Under the pieces are notes generated by a model. That model did no database searches and was not told where the DNA came from. It worked only from the letters and a program-made list of their open reading frames with translations. Below are positions 10,669 through 22,659 of a stretch of 64,000 bases of DNA, piece after piece. Numbering within the stretch: the stretch's first letter is position 1; each line of letters opens with the position of its first letter. The translations under genes were made by a program, and so were the position numbers. This stretch comes from Triticum aestivum (taxonomy: Eukaryota; Streptophyta; Magnoliopsida; Poales; Poaceae): NCBI RefSeq assembly GCF_018294505.1, contig NC_057802.1, forward strand, positions 317,100,921 to 317,164,920, written 5' to 3'.

Positions 10669-12240
10669 TGATACGTCTCCAACGTATCTATAATTTATGA
10701 AGTATTCATGCCATGTTTACAACACTTTTATATGGTTTTGGTATGATTTGCATGGAACTAACCCGGACTGACGTTGTTTTTAGCAGAACTACCGTGGTGT
10801 TGTCTTTTGTGCAGAAATGAAAGTTCTCCAAATGAGCTGAAACTTTTTGACGATTTTTTTTGGAACAAAAGAGACCTCCGAAGCTTCGCGGAAGGACCAG
10901 AAGGTGAAGGAGTAGGGCACAAGACACTGGGGCACGCCTGGGCCCCGGTGGCTTTTGCTCACCTCGAGGCCCATGTTCGCGTGAAACCGACGCCAAAAAA
11001 TCCTATAAATAGAGAAACCATCAGGGGTTAACCTAGATCAGAAGTTCCACCGCCACAAGGTTTTGTAGCCACCGAAAACCAACCTAGACCCTTTCCGGCA
11101 CCCTGCCGGAGGGGGGAATCATCACCGGTGGCCATCTTCATCATCCCGGCGGCCAACACGATGAGGAGGGAGTAGTCCACCCTCGGGGCTGAGGGTTTGT
11201 ACCAGTAGCTATGTGTTTAATCTCTCTCTCTCTCTCGTGTTCTTGAGATGTCATGATCTTGATGTATCGCGGGCTTTGTTAATATAGCCGGATCATATGA
11301 GGTTTTCCCCTCTCTATCTTGTTGTGGTGAATTGAGTTTTTCCCTTTGAGATTTCGTTGTTATCGGATTGAATACTTTTATGGATTTGAGAACACTTGAT
11401 ATATGTCTTGCAATTGAATACTCGTGGTGACAACGGGTTATTGTATTGATTCACTTGATATATGTTTTGGCACTCAACTCGCGGATTCCCAAGGTGTCAT
11501 TGGGGTAATCTATGCATAGGGGTTGATGCACGTTCTTGTCTTTGTTTCTTCGGTAGAAATCTTGGGGCACTCTTTGAAGTTCTTTGTGTTTGATTGAGTA
11601 TTATGAATATGAATTTGCTTTGGTGTTATTTTAGTACGAACTCTAGGATAGATCGAACGGAAATAATAGCTTTGTGTTATTTTAGTACGAACTCTTGAAT
11701 AGATCGAATGGAAAGAATAGATTTGAGGTGGTTTCGTACCCTACAAACAATTTATTCTTATGTTCCCACTAGATATGAACTTTGGAGTGATTCTTCATCG
11801 CACTTTGAGGGGTGGTTATATGACCCAATTATATTAGCACTGTTGGGAGATTGCACTAGCGAAAGTACGGTCCCTAGGCCTTATTTTCAAGCATTGTAAT
11901 ACCGTTTTTGTACCCATTTACTATTTGCTACCTTTCTGTTTTTATTTATTCAGATTATAAAAATATATTTCTACCATCCATATTACACTTTTATCACCAT
12001 CTCTTCGCCGAACTAGTGCACCTACACAATTTGCCATTGTATTGGGTGTGTTGGGGACACAAGAGATTTCTTGTATTTGGTTGCAAGGTCGTTTGCGAGA
12101 GACCATCTTGATCCTACACCTCTCACGGATTGATAAACCTTAGGTCATCCACTTGAGGGAAAATTGCTCCTGTCCTACAAAACTCTGCGTTTGGAGGCCC
12201 AACATGTGTCTACAAGAATAAAGTTGCGTAGTAGACATCA
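10669..12240 (+). mobile_element. 3' LTR of a gypsy element
   Basis: It begins TGATACGTCTCCAACG and ends GTAGTAGACATCA, with TG...CA ends and 1,572 bp. A TATA box lies at 11004-11011. The stretch after the start (about 10745-10820: catggaactaacccggactg and aattaccgtgg-like blocks) is clearly related to the LTR at 58952-60337, so the two are sister families. Five bases after the end (gtaca) may be half of the target duplication. A (TC)n run lies near 11222-11240. Confidence 0.85.
11004..11011 (+). promoter_or_regulatory. TATA box of the gypsy LTR
   Basis: TATAAATA after an A-rich stretch, inside the LTR and about 30 bp before a likely leader start. Motif and position only. Confidence 0.5.
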
Positions 12241-12245
12241 GTACA

Positions 12246-14108
12246 CACATACCTTGCGCCTCATAGAACCGCTTGTTAACGCGGTCGATCTCATCATCAA
12301 CCAGCTTCAGTTTCCAATTGAGCTCGGAAACTTCAGCGGCCTGGGCGGTTGGCGCCAACAGGGAAGCCTGTTATAAAATAGATAAGTACGTCACCTCTTC
12401 TGAATACCGTATGATCCTCTGTTCGGCTTTTTTTTCAAAAACCGGACAGAGTTTCAGGGGCTACTATCTATATACAGGTATATTTCCTTCATATGAAAAG
12501 CGTCTAGAGCATTACGTCGCATACCTCGAAGCCTGTTAGTAGGCTGGTGAAGGCCTTGTTCAGCCCACTCTTGGCAGACTGAACCTTCTCAACCACCACA
12601 CTCATCAAGGCGCGGTCCTCCTCCATGATGGAAGCACGTCGTAGTGCTTCCACCAGAGAATTCGGCGCCTCCGGATTAGTGGAGGTCGCCGTAGGAGCTG
12701 ATGCTCCCCCTTCCTTCAAAGGGGGCTACTCGCCCGATTCCGGAGCCGCGTGGGTCTCCGGAATGATGTCCGACTGGGTGCCGGACTGGTCAGGGCCCCC
12801 GCTGTCGGTCTCCATGGGGATCGTACCCCCCATATCTTCGGCGGCCGAGGTATTACCCTCGAGCGCCGTTTCGGCATCCTCGCTCACCTCTCCGCGGCCT
12901 AGAGAGGTCCTTCAGGACAACACCTTGGTGTCATCCGCGATGATTGGCGGAGAGGCTCGCGGAGGCGTCTCGCTCTCTGCCATCTCGGGCGGCAGAGAAC
13001 TCCCCTCAGATAGTGAAGGGTTGGGGAGGTCGCGAGCAGGGCTGAAAGGCATACGGTGTAATATGTTATACTATAAAAACATAAAGGACCGAAGACATAT
13101 GATAAATCCTTTGATACTTATGATTCGGCCAGGGGCTTCACCCTGGGGAGTCTCTCGAGGATGGGTTTGGTTTCCAATCTGAACCATTCGAGAGGGCTAT
13201 CTTCCCCCTCTTGGGCGCCTCCTCCTCCGGGTCTGTGGAGGATGCCCTCTTCTTCTTCCTCCCCTTAAGAGGGAAGTCGCTTTCCGCTTCTTCCTCCTCT
13301 TCGTCTTCATCTCCCTCGTGGGAGGAGGGGATTTCGGTCTCTCCGGACACTGCGTCCGAAGGACCCTTCCGGCGGAGGTCACCCCTCCTTGCCCTTCTTC
13401 TTCTTGGCCTTCTTCTCCGGCGCCTGATAAGGCGCCTGGACCAGCATCTTCGTCAGCTGGGGTACGGCCGGGTCTTCAGGCAGCGAGGCCGGACACTTAA
13501 TCCGCTCTGCCTTTGCTATCCAACCCTATGCAAGGGACAGAAAACTCGTTATGCTTAAAGAATTTGTTGACCGAATATATATTTGGGAAAATCATACTTA
13601 CCGGAGTAGCCGGATTCTCGCTGTCAAGACCGATGTCTTCGGTCTTCTTCCGCCAGGCTTTTTGGGCCTTAAACGGCAGCTTCCAGATATCTTCGTGGGT
13701 TGTGCTGAAGAAGTGCTTCAGGGTCCGTGGGTCTTTTGGATTTAACTCCCACATGTGAGAGGGCCGGAGTTGGCAGGGAAGGATCCGGCGGAAGAGCATC
13801 ACCTAAATCACATTAGTGAGACTGGTGTTCTTGCCTATCATGTTTGCGATGCGCTTTTGCAGCATCGACACTTCAGCTGGGGATCCCCAGTCCAGACCCT
13901 TGGTGGAACAGGAGGTGAGCCGCATAGGGGGTCCGGATCTAAACTCAGGAGTGGCCGCCCACTTGGCGTCGCGGGGTTTGGTGATGTAGAACCACTCCCA
14001 CTGCCACACCTTGACAGTCTCCACGAAGGCCCCCTTAGGCCAAAAGGCGTTGGGGAGCTTGCTCACCATGGCGCCGCCGCAGTCCGCATGCTGCCCGTCG
14101 ACCACCTT
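12246..14108 (-). pseudogene. gypsy-type retrotransposon protein remnant (PF04195-like)
   Basis: Reading leftward from 14108 the frame gives CGGAMVSKLPNAFWPKGAF, then WQWEWFYITKPRDAKW, then PSHMWELNPKDPRTL, a pattern I associate with the putative gypsy-type transposon domain PF04195 of cereals. A TAG at 13803-13805 interrupts it (fits CAG). An intron at 13526-13601 has a GTAAGT donor and a TAG acceptor and joins in phase to GWIAKAERIKCPASLPED, followed by lysine-rich and DEDEEEEEAESD runs typical of nuclear or nucleolar linkers. More exons run to about 12.3 kb with further breaks (for example a stop near 12729). The upstream exon is cut off at 14109 by the CACTA. Function unknown. Confidence 0.6.
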
Positions 14109-15490
14109 CACTACAAAAGAAATACACTTCCGTGATGATACGTGTTTGTCACAGTAGGTCACGTTTTCTGTGATGCATGTACATCCATGACAAATTTATG
14201 ATAGAATCAAGATAGTCATACATATGCTGTCGTAGAAGTGTTCTATGACATTTCCAAAATTATCATCACGGAAGTGTCCACTTCCATGACGATAAATCGC
14301 GCTACATAGAATTGCTTTCGTCAAGGGTGACCGACACATGGCATCCACCGTAACGGGACGTCGTTAAGCTATCGGGTCCGGTTTTGGATCCGATAACCCG
14401 CTAACAGCCACGACCAATGCCGATTTTCCACGTGTAAAATTCTCATTGGCTGACGGAACCACGTGTCAGCTCCGCGTTGGCACAGGTGTCTCTCATCCAA
14501 TGGGCGAGATGCGCCTATGATACATTGACACGTGGACAGGCCCAAAAGTGGCCCATAAAGATTAAATGGGCCGACCCAACAAAAGGCCCACAAGATTTAG
14601 CGGGCCATAATGGGTCGGCCCAGCTAAAGGCCCACAAGATTTTGCAGACCATAATGGGCTGGCCCAGCTAAAGGCCCACAAGACTTTGCAGACCATAATG
14701 GGCTGGCCCAGCTAAAGGCCCACAAGATTTTGAGGACACTAATGGGCCAGCCCGTTAACAGGCTGCCATGTTTTGGGCCAAATGTCGGCCCATATTTGAT
14801 CCGATCCATTAACAGCCTACCATGTTCCGGGCCCAATAAAGGCCCATATGAGATCCGGCCCGTTAAAAGCCTACCACGTTCTGGGCCAAATTACGGCCCA
14901 GATCAGATCCGGCCCTTTAAGAGGCTTTGGGCTAAATTATGGCCCATATCAGATTCGGCCCGTCAACTGGACGCTATGCTTTTGGGCCCACTTGCTAAAG
15001 GCCTATTTAGTAATTCAAACTGATATTAGTTTCGGCCTGTTAAAGGCATGTTTAAAATTTCGGTCCTATATTTATTTCGGCCTATTAAAAGCCCGTCATA
15101 TAGTTGGGCCTAACTACGGCCCAGTTTGCATCCGGCCCGCTCACAGCCGATAATCTGATTGGGCCAAACAAGGACCAAGACAATTTTGGCCTGTTAACGG
15201 CCCGTGATGTGATTGGCACAATCATGGGCCGGGGTCTATTTTGGCCTGCTGCTGGCCCGTGAGCTGTTCGGCATGTTTCAGGCCCAACCCACTTTTCAGC
15301 CTCCTAAAAGCACATTGAATTTTCTTGGAAAAATAGGGCCGGCGGTTTACTCGGCCTATTAGAGGCCCAAATCTACTAGTGGGCCATTTTACATTTAGGC
15401 CTGTTAACGGACCGATTATGTAGTGATTTGCATGAGGCCCGATTATGTACCATAATTTTACGGTTTGGCCGGTTTACTATGAAGACAGGA
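14109..15490 (+). mobile_element. left end of a CACTA element and its subterminal repeat array
   Basis: It starts CACTACAAAAGAAATACACT at 14109, a classic CACTA terminus, and then holds several tgac/gtca blocks (cttccgtgatgat, catccatgac, cttccatgacg). From about 14545 to 15420 there are some twenty worn units around ggcccgttaacaggc / gggccaaattacggcccat, in both orientations. The inverse terminus was not found, so the right end is unknown. The GC-rich array has the look of CACTA subterminal transposase-binding repeats. Confidence 0.85.
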
Positions 15491-15764
15491 TATATATACA
15501 GTAAAATAACTGCAGCATCATGAATAAGAAAAAACCTAGACTATACAATAAAGAAATTACAACATATTACATCCACTGGGCATCAAAGTTCGCCACTATG
15601 ATAATAAAGCAGAAGCAGATAGCAGATTACATACACTGGGCATCAAAGATCGCCACCAGTGCAAATAAACACGCCGACAAAATAATATACAAAACCGACA
15701 GCACTTCAATAGAGTTCAAGAAAGGTTAGCCCTGCTCGGGAGCTGCAGCGCAAGCAGCTGAGCA

Positions 15765-18403
15765 AGCTAATGAGACGGCACGTGTTTGACACTTATATCC
15801 TCCTCAGTCTGAAAGATAAACAAGCAGACAGATGACAGGTTTTGCACATATTAGTATCCGTGCTGACAATTCATCACATTTCTTACTGACGAATAAAGTG
15901 ACACAGTTTAAAATAGCATTAACACAATATGGTATTGTTCAGGTTAAGACATGGCAGAAAATGACATTGTGAAGGAGTTGGCAGCTTCACGACACCACTG
16001 GGTTACAGATCAAGAACTCGTAAGTATCAATGGTTAGTGTGTTGTAAATTTATCCCATTTCAGATTGGCAAATAAAGAGACGGTTTAAATAATAGTAGAA
16101 TGATATGACATTGTTCATAGTTAAGACATTGCAGAATATGACATTGTGCTGTAGTGGGTAGGTTCACCACATCACTGGATTACAGATCAAGAACAGAAGC
16201 ATACATGCAGTGCAAAAGAAGATCACTTGCTCTGTATAGTTTAATTTACATGGTATGAAGAAGGAACTTGGTTGTACAACTGCAAACTTAAATTGAGAAG
16301 GACAAACTTTTGTTTATGAACTACATAATAAACTTTAAACATGCAATTTGATGCAAACACCAAAAATAAACAGTTGTTGCAGTCATGCCTAACCAAATAT
16401 ACACAACAAAGTTTGAAGGCTTGAGAAGGACAAACTTACATTATTGGTGAAGACAGGCTCTATAAAGCCCTTGTCCATGCTGATGGGGGAGCAATTCAAG
16501 AAGTTTACCACAGAATCTTCTTCATAAGCATTGCCTTTATTCTACATTTTGTTATGAGTAAATATAGATGTGATAATATAAGAAAAAATGGAGAATATTT
16601 AAGATAAGATGAAGAGTGATGCTACATGACCAAGTAGCTATAAATGTAAGTACAGCGATATAGGTAAAAGGTACAGCCAAGAGCAATGCAGAGCTAAACT
16701 TCTTCAGGACCATCGGTGTTATCCAACCTTATGGTAAGAGTAAATATAGATCTGATGCGTAGAAAATGGAGGGCAAAGGAAAATAAGCTGCATAGTGATG
16801 GTACATGAACAACTACCTGTCAATATAAGTACACTGATAAAGGATGGCAGGTACTTACAAGAACAATGCAGAGCTAAAAAATTTCATTGGTATTGGATAT
16901 ATTCTACACTAATGTAACCATTCATACAAATCAGATAATTTGGAGCGAACAATTGATAAGCAAGCTATCATGCATACTGCTCTCACATAATTAACCAGGT
17001 ATGAATGCAAGTACAGTGATACAGGACAACAGGTACTAACAAGAGCAAAGTAGCGTGCAGCATATTTGCGATATCCTGTCATTCTTTTCAAACCAGAATT
17101 CTTCTTCAAGCTGATTTCCTGCAAAAAAGATTCGTAAGGCACAGGCGAAAAAGTAGAAGTTCAAATTTTCATGTGATATCATAGACAGTACCTCATCCTA
17201 GGAATGAGACCAGTGCATAAGAAGGTTTTTCCATTCAATGTCTTCTAAATTTAGCACAGGAGACTTCACCGGAAATTCGTTTATAGACTTGCCATAAAAG
17301 TGTGATTTCCTCAGGTAACACCGATACTGCTGCAATGCTTCCTTGAAAAGCGCAAGCAAGCTTCGCTCATCATGACTATCCAGATTGACCCTCGCCTACT
17401 TACAACAATGTAATGTAAATCATTGATGTGTTCAATCAACAGAAAACACGAAAATAATCACCATGAATAATAGCACTTACACGTAAGTGGGACAGGAAGA
17501 TGTGAAAATGGTGTTTGTCTTCACTATAATCTTCCCATGATGGGAATATATGCACGTAGTCCCTAACAACATTGAAAGCATTGTCTTTAAAATTGGGAAT
17601 AACTGGAATGGGGTTCCAATCTGCAGGAATTGGCCGTCTTTGCAGTTGGGATAGGTCTTCGGCCGGTGGACTTGTTGTACTTTTTGCTGGAGTGGGATTT
17701 TTCTGTGGTACGGCTGGTGCTATGGCAACTGAAATCGGCATACCTTTTGCTGGAGTGCAGGTCCTCTGTGGTGGGGCTAGTGGTGTGGCCAGTGAAGTAT
17801 GGGTACAGTCTGCTGGAGTCGGTCCTATGTTTTGTGTCACTGGTTGTACAGCCAATATAAGTGGGGTGTTGTCTGATTTCTCCGGCACCACCACGTTTTT
17901 CAAGGACTTTGCTGGTGCTCCTTCAGGTTCGGCAATCACCCTCTTCCTTTTTGATGTCTGATGCACAAGAATAGCATTTGAGTGGAAAAACATGGTATGA
18001 TGACAGATGGAATATGTATTGATAATGGATGGGCAAGGCATCTTGACATATATGATGAGTAAACTAAGCAGATGGCGGTGCAACAAAGTAGAAGAAATGC
18101 AAGACAACATATGCAAGATACGTGCAATCAATAAAACCTTGCCAAATTAGAACAGGCACCTTGATGGGTGAACAGGACAGGCCATCTGCCTTTGACTCCT
18201 CAAGGTTAGAATAGTCATTAGGATCATATTCTGAACAAGAATCTATTGGTGGGGAGCGTATGAGTCTCATTGCATCCAGAATGGCACTCAATGCCATGGT
18301 GCCAATTTTGTAAGTCGTTGCAGTGTTCCACAATATTCTTCTAATGCGCGGATTCTGATATTCACTGTAATTACGTATAATATCTGAGAACCATGAAAAC
18401 ATA
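15765..18403 (-). pseudogene. multi-exon gene inside the CACTA element (second ORF type), degenerate
   Basis: Exons read leftward: 18403 to about 18162 (MFSWFSDIIRNYSEYQNPR, then WNTATTYKIGTMALSAILDA; donor after SPIK), about 17960 to 17481 (TSKRKRVIAEPEGAP, then a Pro/Thr-rich stretch with repeated PTPA and ending FLSHLR at a GTAAGTG donor), about 17395 to 17190 (ARVNLDSHDERSLLALFKEA, with a TAG near its end), about 17119 (EISLKKNSGLKRMTGYRKYA), and a last short exon near 15810-15765 ending HVPSH and a stop. The splice sites and shared minus orientation support one gene. No domain is recognised. Its place next to a CACTA end suggests the element's accessory (TNPA-like) protein, but that is inference. 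Confidence 0.45.
16540..17060 (+). repeat. tandem repeat of about 183 bp inside the gene's introns
   Basis: Three worn copies share gagtaaatatagatgtgat (16553 and 16736), tgtaagtacagygatataggt and aagagcaatgcagagctaaa (about 16680 and 16860). The exon-like gagcaatgcag part is also repeated, so short exons may have been copied along with the intron. Confidence 0.6.
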
Positions 18404-18779
18404 AATAGTAGTGAGATTATCTTTGTAATGTAGAGGATAATCTAATATAGGGGCGCCCCTGTAAACTCTTGTGTGCTATCACTGGATTCTGATGAGAGAG
18501 CTCATGTGTGTTGTAATATGGTGCGTGCATTAATATAATCTGGCACAAGTACACAAAAAAGTAGGTTCCAGAAGTAAGGATAGTTGGCAGATGATAGGTT
18601 CATAATATACTATATAGAGTTTATTGCCAAACCATGATAACAAGAGCACACAACAACTAGGCAGATCGTAGTGTACATAAATGGTGTACACCATAACCAC
18701 GATATATAAATCGGGAAAGTGGAACTGGCTAGAAAATACGGTGTTGTATTGCCGCTACTAATTGAAAGCCTATCGATTA

Positions 18780-20062
18780 CAGGCTAGCTCTGTCAGCTGT
18801 TGACTGCAGATGTCCCTGCTCCCCTTCCGGATAAGGAACATACTGTACGTACTAAATACATAATAACAAAAGAGGAACATGTTAAAGAACAGAAGAGGAA
18901 GCATATTCTTGAGGTTCCGCTGCATTGCATACAATGTTGGTTGCCCACTCATGATGAATCACAGCGCCCAAAGAAATGCAATTCCATGTTGTCTCTCTAT
19001 ATGTGGCCACATGCATTTGGGAAATAAAGTGGGAGCATTACCTGACCAATTAAATGTGTGTCTGTTAACTAATATCAGTATCATATCACAATTCGTATTT
19101 GAAGAAGTAAGCTTTGGACTTATGATTGGTGTGTTGTTTAGCTTCAAGAGTGGATTGCTGCTAGTGCGACACATAGCAGCTACACAGATCATAGTGTAGA
19201 TATAACAGGAAAACCGTAAGCATCAGGAGTAAAATCAGCAAAGTGGAACTTGCTGGAATATATGTGCTAGTATTGCCGGTACGGCTAGAAAGGCTTCCGA
19301 TACTAGCTCTCTTCAACTGAAGGTGCGGTACTGTTAATATCAGTGTAACACTCAAAGGCGACACTACTCCCCGCATTTCCTTGCTAATCTTATAGGATTC
19401 AAGTGGGCATGCCACTACAAATCCTATTCCTATGTTTACAAAATCCTACGAATCAAAGAGGCCCGAAGAGTTCAAAGTGTCCATCACAACCGACCGTATA
19501 GACCTCTACACTGCAAATGTCCCTGCTCATCTTCACTACAAGGAACATACTGTACTACTATCATACTCCCTCCGTTCCAAAATATAAGTCTTTGTAGAGA
19601 TTTCCACTATGGATCACATACAGATGTATACAGATACATTTTAGAGTGTAGATTCACTCATTTTGCTCCATATGTAGTCCATGGTGGAATCTATACAAAG
19701 ACTTGTATTTAGGAATGGAGAGAGTACTTATTAAAAAAGAACGAAAGAGGAACATGCTAAAGAAGAGCAAGCAGATTTTGGATAATAAAATGTTTGTTGC
19801 GCAGTGCCCACACATGATGAACCAGAGCGCATTAAGAATGCAACTCCCTGTTGTCTCTCTATATGTGGTGCACGTGCTTTTCGAAAGTAAAGTAGGAAAA
19901 CTAGCTGACCAATTAAACGTTATCTGTTTTAGTAATCTCAGCATCATATCAGATTCATATTTGAGCAACAAGTTTGGAATTATGAGTGGCACGTTGTTTA
20001 GCTTAATGGATTCAGGAGCAGTGCTAAGCAGGTACGATGACGGTACTGAATATAAAGGCATG
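18780..20062 (+). repeat. duplicated non-coding segment, two diverged copies
   Basis: About 18780-19240 and 19495-20062 carry the same order of blocks: gcaratgtccctgctc, aaggaacatactgta, aaagaggaacatg, tgatgaaycagagcgc, gttgtctctctatatgtgg, ctgaccaattaaa, and agtatcatatca. The second copy has a Stowaway MITE inserted. No coding function is seen in either copy. Confidence 0.75.
19566..19724 (+). mobile_element. Stowaway MITE
   Basis: Starts CTCCCTCCGTTCCAAAATAT and ends with its inverse (gtatttaggaatggagagag), between TA duplications at 19564-19565 and 19725-19726. It is 159 bp long. The sister segment near 18845 lacks it, so it inserted after that duplication. Confidence 0.9.
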
Positions 20063-20089
20063 TCTGCATGTAATTCGCGTGACTTTTTT

Positions 20090-20200
20090 CATTTGGGTCA
20101 GTCGACCATCTCAGGCGGTTGGATGAAGATCCTACGTCTCCTAACCCTTCTTCTTCCTCGTCTCTGATTCTTCCCATACATAACACCGCACGGGCCGCCG
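20090..20200 (+). repeat. dispersed repeat shared with 52846-52950
   Basis: Both copies read tgggtcag, tcaggcggttggatga, atcctacgtctcctaaccc and, a little later, accgcacggg. The one here goes on into a CG-rich coding-like region. It has no recognised function. Confidence 0.7.
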
Positions 20201-20440
20201 GCCAAACCACCGGCCCTCCCCTGAACCGCCCCCACCGCCTGTGTTCCTCCGCCACCCCCACCCCCCACCCCCGCACCCACCCGCGTCGAGTTTTCTTCGT
20301 TCGGCGAGGCCCCACCACCGCCCCCACAACCACCGTCCCCACACGAGCCCCTTCCCTCGCACCGGCGAGCTCTGAAAAATCGACTGACCCAATTTTGAAA
20401 TTTAGTCTACTGTCATTTAACTAGTGTGGAATATAAAAGG
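20201..20440 (+). other. proline- and CG-rich stretch, no gene called
   Basis: Cytosine-rich, with several open frames on both strands that encode only low-complexity proline or glycine stretches. No start, splice pair or domain supports a gene. Confidence 0.4.
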
Positions 20441-20699
20441 GGAAAACCATAAGCATTGCGAGTATAGTGTTGACCGTGCCATGGCGGATCTGAAGGTGCA
20501 AACCGGACAAAGGCAACTTCACAACCAATGTTTGCTTTCAACTAGCAAGTAAGTGATGGACAAGAAATCAGAGTAAAGCAGTGGCGATCTATTTTCTTGC
20601 TGCGATAAATAAGTTGAGCAGATACGAAAGAGTACCGCCTCTGGTGCGGCGCCGTGTATGCATCTGCTGAGAATTTGATGGTGCTGCGGTAGCAATGGC

Positions 20700-21060
20700 T
20701 GTCGGCGGCGTGGAAGCAGATTTAGGAGGCTAGACGGTGGTGGCGGGGCGCGGTGGACGAGACGGTCGTAGGAGCGGTGCCGGCAAGGTGGACGACGGCG
20801 GGGATGAAGCGAGAGGATGGGATGCAAGGATCCCGGTCCGAAGCCGCGGATGAGAGAGGTCGATCTCTTGTAATGGACGACGGCGTCGGGGTATCATCTC
20901 CGGCATTGTGGAGGAGGACGGCGGTGGATGGGGTGGCGGACGGAGGAGGCTGGGATGGACAGGCTGTTTTGGCGCCCACGGAGTACGAATGGGGAAATGG
21001 AGGGAGAGAGGAAGGGGGAACCATGTCTTTAGGGCTCGCTTGTCCCAAATGCGAGGAAAT
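20700..21060 (-). repeat. copy of a GC-rich coding-like repeat, inverse of the one at 58530-58960
   Basis: On the minus strand a frame contains FPHSYSVGAKT, PPSATPSTAVLLHNAGDDT and PSS. At 58532-58750 on the plus strand a frame contains IPHSYSVGAKT, PPSATPSHPSTAALLHHAGA and DTPTSSS. The DNA blocks agcctcctc..., ccatccc and gtactccgtgggcgc match as well. Whether the reading frame was ever coding is not clear. A shared repeat family is certain. Confidence 0.7.
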
Positions 21061-21840
21061 TTACAAACTTAAGCAACCGTTTAAAATTTCCTACATCACA
21101 GCAATATTAGTCGCTTGGGGATAGGACGATAATCTCGCATACACTGAATATTTGCCAACGAGAGTTTCTTTTTGGCGCCCACCGTGTATGAATCGGGGAG
21201 GGAGTCGATTTCGGCCGAGGAGACACTGTGTTTTCACACCCACCGTGTATGAATCCGGGTGAGAGGCGGTTATGTCACGTTTGAGTGAAATTACAAACCT
21301 ACCCCTATCGAAACCTATAGAACTCGAGCCGATAGACTTTGCATGTCAGGGATAGGCAGTTATTTCCATCTCGCAGATTTTGGTTTCGGGCGGTTACTGT
21401 GACTTTCCCCGCTTCGTTCAAATTTTTGCAGAGCAAGAGTGCACGTTTACCGTGCCAACTCAATTCGAATCCAGTTTGTATTCTATTTTTGTTCGGGCAG
21501 GATCCATTTGCGATTGGAATAAAATTCTATATACATCATTTTTTTATATACTTTCAAAAGCACAACAAAGAATTCCGCTCCTTTATATGTATATAATATG
21601 ATTTACAAGTACAATGATCTCAAAATCATAAGGTTGAATTCAAAAAAAATTAAACCAAATTATGTTCTACTAAAATGTATGCATCAGTAATATCTACATA
21701 TTAAATAACATAGATGCGCGTGAATTCATATGAGTTTGTCTGATCGGTAAACAAATGAATAATGTCAGCTTATAACTGGGATGGAGACGGAAAGGAGACC
21801 GCAACAAATGTTGTGTCTGCAGGAGAGAGTAATTTTAGTG
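21061..21840 (+). other. non-coding; three copies of a short cccaccgtgtatgaatc block
   Basis: The block occurs near 20972 (a variant), 21178 and 21239, each after gcgcc or a similar lead. I see nothing else of note in this stretch: no convincing gene, and no recognised element boundary. Confidence 0.5.
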
Positions 21841-22655
21841 CTATGAGTCATATCTAGAGACATATAGGGTGTGTGAGAGAACCCCATAGAGAGAAAGACA
21901 AAGTGAAAGACGAGTGAGACTGTGTGTGTGGCGGTGAAAAAGAAAGCTTAGGTACCTAGTGATACCAGAGAACGGTAGAGATGTGAGAGATAATGAAAAC
22001 CGTGTAATGTATAATGATAGGGAGAGTGTGATACTTCTCAAGGGAGACGTCGAGAGACCATGTTTGCAAAGATAGGAGAAACATGAAGTGAGTGTGCGGG
22101 TGAGCTAGAGAAAAGAGAATGATAGCTACATGAAGGAGCATGCCAGAGAGATGGGTGTGAAAGGAGTCAACATAAAAGGGATTCAAATATTTGAATTCGA
22201 GATGATGATACATGTAATTCATACTCGAACCAAAATTGATCTATCAAACATGCAAACTCCCCCCCCCCCGCTCTCTCTCTCACACACACACAGCTCCTGC
22301 TTCCACTCCCCTTCCCGACTATCGTCTGTCTCTCACACACAAAAACTCTCGCTTTCGCACCCCCAACTCGTATTTCTCTCACATCATTGATCGACTAGCC
22401 TCCAGATAGGTTTATACACCCGCACACTCGTGCTTCCACTATCGCGTACATGTCTCTCTCGCGCTCCTTGTATCTATGTAGATTTTTCGTCCCTTCTTGA
22501 GACATGCCCTCTCGATCGTGCACACACACACTATCGCCTCATTTTAAGCTGATACCTCTCGCACACACACTCTTTGTGTCTTTGTCACACATGCACTCCG
22601 TCCTCCTCCTCTCTCCTCCTCTCTCACACACACAACACACACATGGGCTTTTTGC
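21841..22655 (+). repeat. GA-rich then CT/CA-rich low-complexity region
   Basis: To about 22180 it is rich in gagaga and gtgtg motifs. From 22255 to 22645 it is ctctctcacacacac-rich. Near 22183-22245 it has gattcaaatatttgaattcgag and catgtaattcatac, which resemble 57828-57880. It is likely part of the same unclassified family as 55.0-57.9 kb. Confidence 0.55.
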
Positions 22656-22659
22656 AAAA

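Noticed and set aside
12625..13182. A 185-codon plus frame opposite the PF04195-like remnant
   Set aside because: The minus strand has the family motifs and splice sites; the plus frame is a shadow.
14369..15153. Frames with repeated GP/KSLPRSGPN peptides
   Set aside because: They translate the ggcccgttaacagg array at the CACTA end.
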